NCBI GenBank assembly: GCA_037074765.1
Contig: JBAMDO010000156.1
Coordinates: forward strand, 1-64,000
Length of the DNA: 64,000 nucleotides
Direction: 5' to 3'
DNA from: Mansonella perstans
Taxonomy: Eukaryota; Nematoda; Chromadorea; Rhabditida; Onchocercidae
The notes beneath the pieces were generated by a model that saw nothing but the letters and a program-made list of their open reading frames with translations, was not told where the DNA came from and did no database searches. The position numbers were made by a program, and so were the translations under genes. Below are positions 60,712 through 64,000 of this stretch, piece by piece (position 1 is the first letter of the stretch; each line of letters opens with the position of its first letter).

Positions 60712-61536
60712 GAATCAAGCAATTCGACATTTTAAGCGAGCCGGCAAATTAGATGGGAGAATTTGGTAAAGTTTTTGTCTTATCCAAAAATTGTCTTTCC
60801 TAAAAATGGATTTTAAATAATTAAGGTTGATTAAATATCACTAAAAATTTTTAGTGATAGAAGGATTTCGTGAATGTATTTTTCTTTGATGTTTGCCATT
60901 GCTATTTTGAAAACTACTTGCATCAGCAATCTTCAAGACTACAGAGAAATATCACTGAATTCTCCCATTTAAGTCAATCATTGTTCACGATTTCGATAAT
61001 TTGAACTTGATCTTCAATGAGAAAATAGCTTGCAATAAAAACATGTGTCATTTTGTTTTCATTGTAGTTTACCGCGGTGTTACCAAAGATCGAATAACAA
61101 GCGTACCAGGCTTTATGAGGTGTTAAGGATATCATCATCCAATCACTGCATGCTTTTGCTACGATATATTCCTTTAATTTTAAATTGAAATAATTGATTT
61201 AAATCGTTGTAAGGAGTCCTAAAGCTATAGGGCAAAGAATTGTGCATTGCTTGGCTTTAATTCATACACTTCATACACAATTCATTCAAATTTTTTTATC
61301 ATAAATTCATATTTTAACTTTATTGTGTAAATGAATTTTTTGTTTGGTGTTCTTGTACTTTTATAATTGGATTTTGTAATTAACTTTTACAAATAAATTT
61401 TCTTTTTTCTCGAAGTACATTTCAGATTACGAATCTGAACGAGACACACGAAAAAGTAAAAGAAATAATAGCGGAAATAACAACACTGATAAATTATAGT
61501 AATAATAATAAACGTTCCATTGATTTGATGATTTAG
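60712..61536 (+). other. Three phase-compatible candidate exons, unassigned
   Basis: Segments 60712-60765, 61068-61119 and 61426-61536 each follow a good acceptor (TTTGCAG, CATTGTAG, TTTCAG); the first ends before GTAAAG and the second before GTGTTA. They join in one frame: the first reads NQAIRHFKRAGKLDGRI, the second (C)LPRCYQRSNNKRTRLYE, and the third is Asn/Lys/Ile-rich and ends in a stop. Only one frame of the first segment is open, and it needs a preceding exon ending in phase 2. The last third-exon frame could instead be YESERDTRKSKRNN.... They could be alternative 3' exons of KDM5 or the end of a separate small gene. No family is recognised. Confidence 0.35.
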
Positions 61537-63219
61537 TTTGGATGTTTTAATGGTTTAAATTTAGATTTATGCTTTGATAGTTGATGATTTTAGCATAAAA
61601 CGCATTACTCAGTATCGTTGATTACGTACAATACATTGGAAATTTATTTCACTAGTCGGTTATTTCCATTTGCCAAAATATATTTTTCCATTCATGAGGC
61701 ATTTCATTTTGCTGGTAGCACTAATTGCAGAAATTATTCGTTTTAACTCGAAATCTGAAATTTAAATTATGCTAGCAATTGTGAATTGATTAAGTCGAGA
61801 GCAAAAAAAAGAGCTAGAAATAAAAAAGACCGAGATGAATTCACCCTTATCTTGGTTGTTCTTCAACGCTTGCTTAATTGAAAATTTCACTAATGACATG
61901 ATCAACTTAGCCCTGGAATCAGAAATGAGTTGAGGATGCTATTGTTAGACAGGTATCTTTTTAAAAATAGTGCACTGCATTCTCAAAAAAAGTTGCACTG
62001 TTTCTTTCATAGCATAACAAGTCCGTTTCTCAACCGTACCATCTGTAAACACGGAAATCAAATATTGAAACGTACACTTCAACATTACTTCAACGATTTA
62101 AGAGATTTTTTTTTTTTTTGCACTTGGCTTTCTTGATCTACGGAATTCTACAAAGATCACTTTCTCTTTCCACGAGAAAATATGTTCAAAAACCTTTAAA
62201 AACTACAGTTAGAATTTCAGTATCGGTAAAGAAATTTTTGAAAATCTAGAAAGTCTAAAGACGAGAATGAGTTACCATAAAATGAATTTCGAAAAATGCT
62301 TAATCTACAAAAAAAGTTTGTCATATGTGTTATGGTTTTAGCTATACTAGATGTTCCAAAAGTTTATTATACGTATTGACGTTACTTTTGTCCGGTAGAT
62401 CATTTTGTTAAGTTACGATTAGTAGTTATTGCTTTTACTTTTTTTTTGTTTTTGAGATCCTTTCATAAATTACGGTATTGCAGTTATCGTTGTTATCACA
62501 TCAATCTTTCCATTCCAATTTATTATCAGCTTTCATCTTTGATTTGCCAACAGTTCCATTCTATAACTTATCATTAATGATCACCATTTTGAAATTGTTA
62601 TAAAATTGAATCAATTAAGGAAAAAGGAAAAGAAATGTTGAAACAATGAAGAAGATAAAAGGAAGAATTAATTTAAGAGATCAAAAAATTGGAATAAAAC
62701 ATAAAAGTCATACTTGTTCATCGATTTTTTCCAATTCATTCAAATTATACGGCCTTTATCATTTAGTGGTGACAATGCAAATATAACTAATCACAGGTAT
62801 CATCACAAAAGAATTGAACAACATATGTGTGTTGAATAGTTCATTGCTATCTGTAATTCATGATCTATACAGCTTGTTTGTAACAAAAATCTATGAGAAA
62901 TAATAAAAAAAAAAAAATCTATAAATTATTTGAATCAATCGTTCGTGGAGCTATTTCATGGATTGAAAAATGATTAATGTCAATTACTTTTTAACAATTT
63001 GACTAAAATGATACGAACAGTTGTGTTAATATTTGCACAAAATTGAGATATAATAAGTTTAAACAAAGTTAAAAGTTAACATATTTTCATTTTAATATTT
63101 GTATTATAAGTGTACTAGTATTATCAGTTAATTTTTTATCAGTGAAATTTTAACTCTATTAGATAATTAAACTGATAAAAATATATACAAGTATAAAGAT
63201 ATTATATTAGATGGAATAC

Positions 63220-63251
<32 letters not shown>

Positions 63252-64000
63252 AACAAACAATGAATATAAGAATAAATTTGATAATAAGCAAATAAATTGA
63301 AAAATGTATCAGAAATAAAAAAAAGAAAAAAAAGTTTTTTTTTTTTTCAAATTTTTATTTTATTCAAATTAAATAGTAATAATATAAGAAATGGAAAAAG
63401 AAAAAATAAAGAAAGGAAAAATTTGTTGTACATGTGAATATCAGATAATACAAATTGATCAGAATGAGTAGCAATATCGATTATTTTTTTCTCTCTCTCT
63501 TTGCAAGAAATAATCAAAAAGTTTTGTATTCCTGACCTTATAGATAGAACATAGGTCACAATAACAATTCATATATGTTGGTTATACAATCCAAACCAAC
63601 TTAACCCTACACATATCGATAGATATAATGATTGACCTTTTTAGCACTTTAATATAATAATCATAAACAGTTAAGTAAATAACAAATTAACTGTTACAGT
63701 TTTTTTTTTTTTTTTTTTTTTTTAAATTGTAAAAAAATGAAACAAATCAAAATTCTCATCAAACTAAGGAATTGTATCCTGGAGGAGAAAAAAAAAAAAA
63801 AAATCAATAAACCAATGTTACATTTTCTAAACCTAAAATGTAATTTGAATATATGCTTTTATGCATTGTTGCTGTGATATTTATTAAAAAGGTTATTGTA
63901 TCCCAACAATGCTTATCTTCTATATTTGAATTGGTAACAAAGCGGTTGCGTAAGTAATTTGCTCTGTATTTAGGGAAATATTTTTTAAGAGATAAGTTAA
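61537..64000. other. AT-rich intergenic DNA to the window end
   Basis: Composed of AT-rich sequence with A and T tracts (63220-63242, 63701-63723, 63789-63803). Nothing coding or structured was recognised. Confidence 0.55.

Overview
The window is AT-rich nematode nuclear DNA, probably from a filarial or other spirurid worm. The evidence is multi-exon genes with short introns and TTTNCAG-type acceptors, acceptors placed directly before start codons as expected for spliced-leader trans-splicing, long T tracts, and recognisable nematode orthologues. No prokaryotic or viral genes, tRNA, rRNA or CRISPR array was seen. Genus-level assignment is not possible from the sequence alone.

Layout, left to right. 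(1) 2359-5809 (+): the 3' nine exons of a two-pore-domain (TWK/K2P) potassium channel; its first exons lie upstream, probably outside the window. (2) 5810-13640: a long gene-poor stretch with a trinucleotide repeat, a GC-richer island and a MITE-like inverted repeat. (3) 13659-15270 (+): a three-exon gene for a 161-residue secreted helical protein. (4) 17112-20601 (-): a complete nine-exon dystroglycan gene. (5) 22332-24094 (+): mitoferrin, a mitochondrial iron carrier. (6) 24724-28147 (+): a ten-exon TraB/PrgY-like protein with a C-terminal membrane anchor. (7) 30849-32320 and 36630-37983 (+): two tandem ELO fatty-acid elongases with matching exon structure. (8) about 39728-39982 (-): a damaged-looking cysteine-rich secreted-protein fragment. 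(9) 42493-44753 (+): a PEBP-family protein without a signal peptide. (10) 45399-46115 (-): LSM7, lacking a recognised first exon. (11) 49303-59575 (+): a 26-exon KDM5/JARID1 (RBR-2) histone H3K4 demethylase of about 1419 residues, followed by three unassigned candidate exons (60712-61536).

All gene models were assembled by hand from splice consensus, reading phase and protein-family similarity. In every multi-exon model the exon phases add up without an internal stop. The genes are mostly unrelated housekeeping or membrane functions. The only functional cluster is the elongase pair. The LSM7-KDM5 neighbourhood recalls C. elegans cosmid ZK593, where I remember lsm-7 and rbr-2 being located. 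I found no convincing undescribed system. The most interesting points are a dystroglycan with a very short mucin region but an intact PPxY tail, two likely GC-AG introns, the orphan exon chain after KDM5, and the broken cysteine-rich gene.
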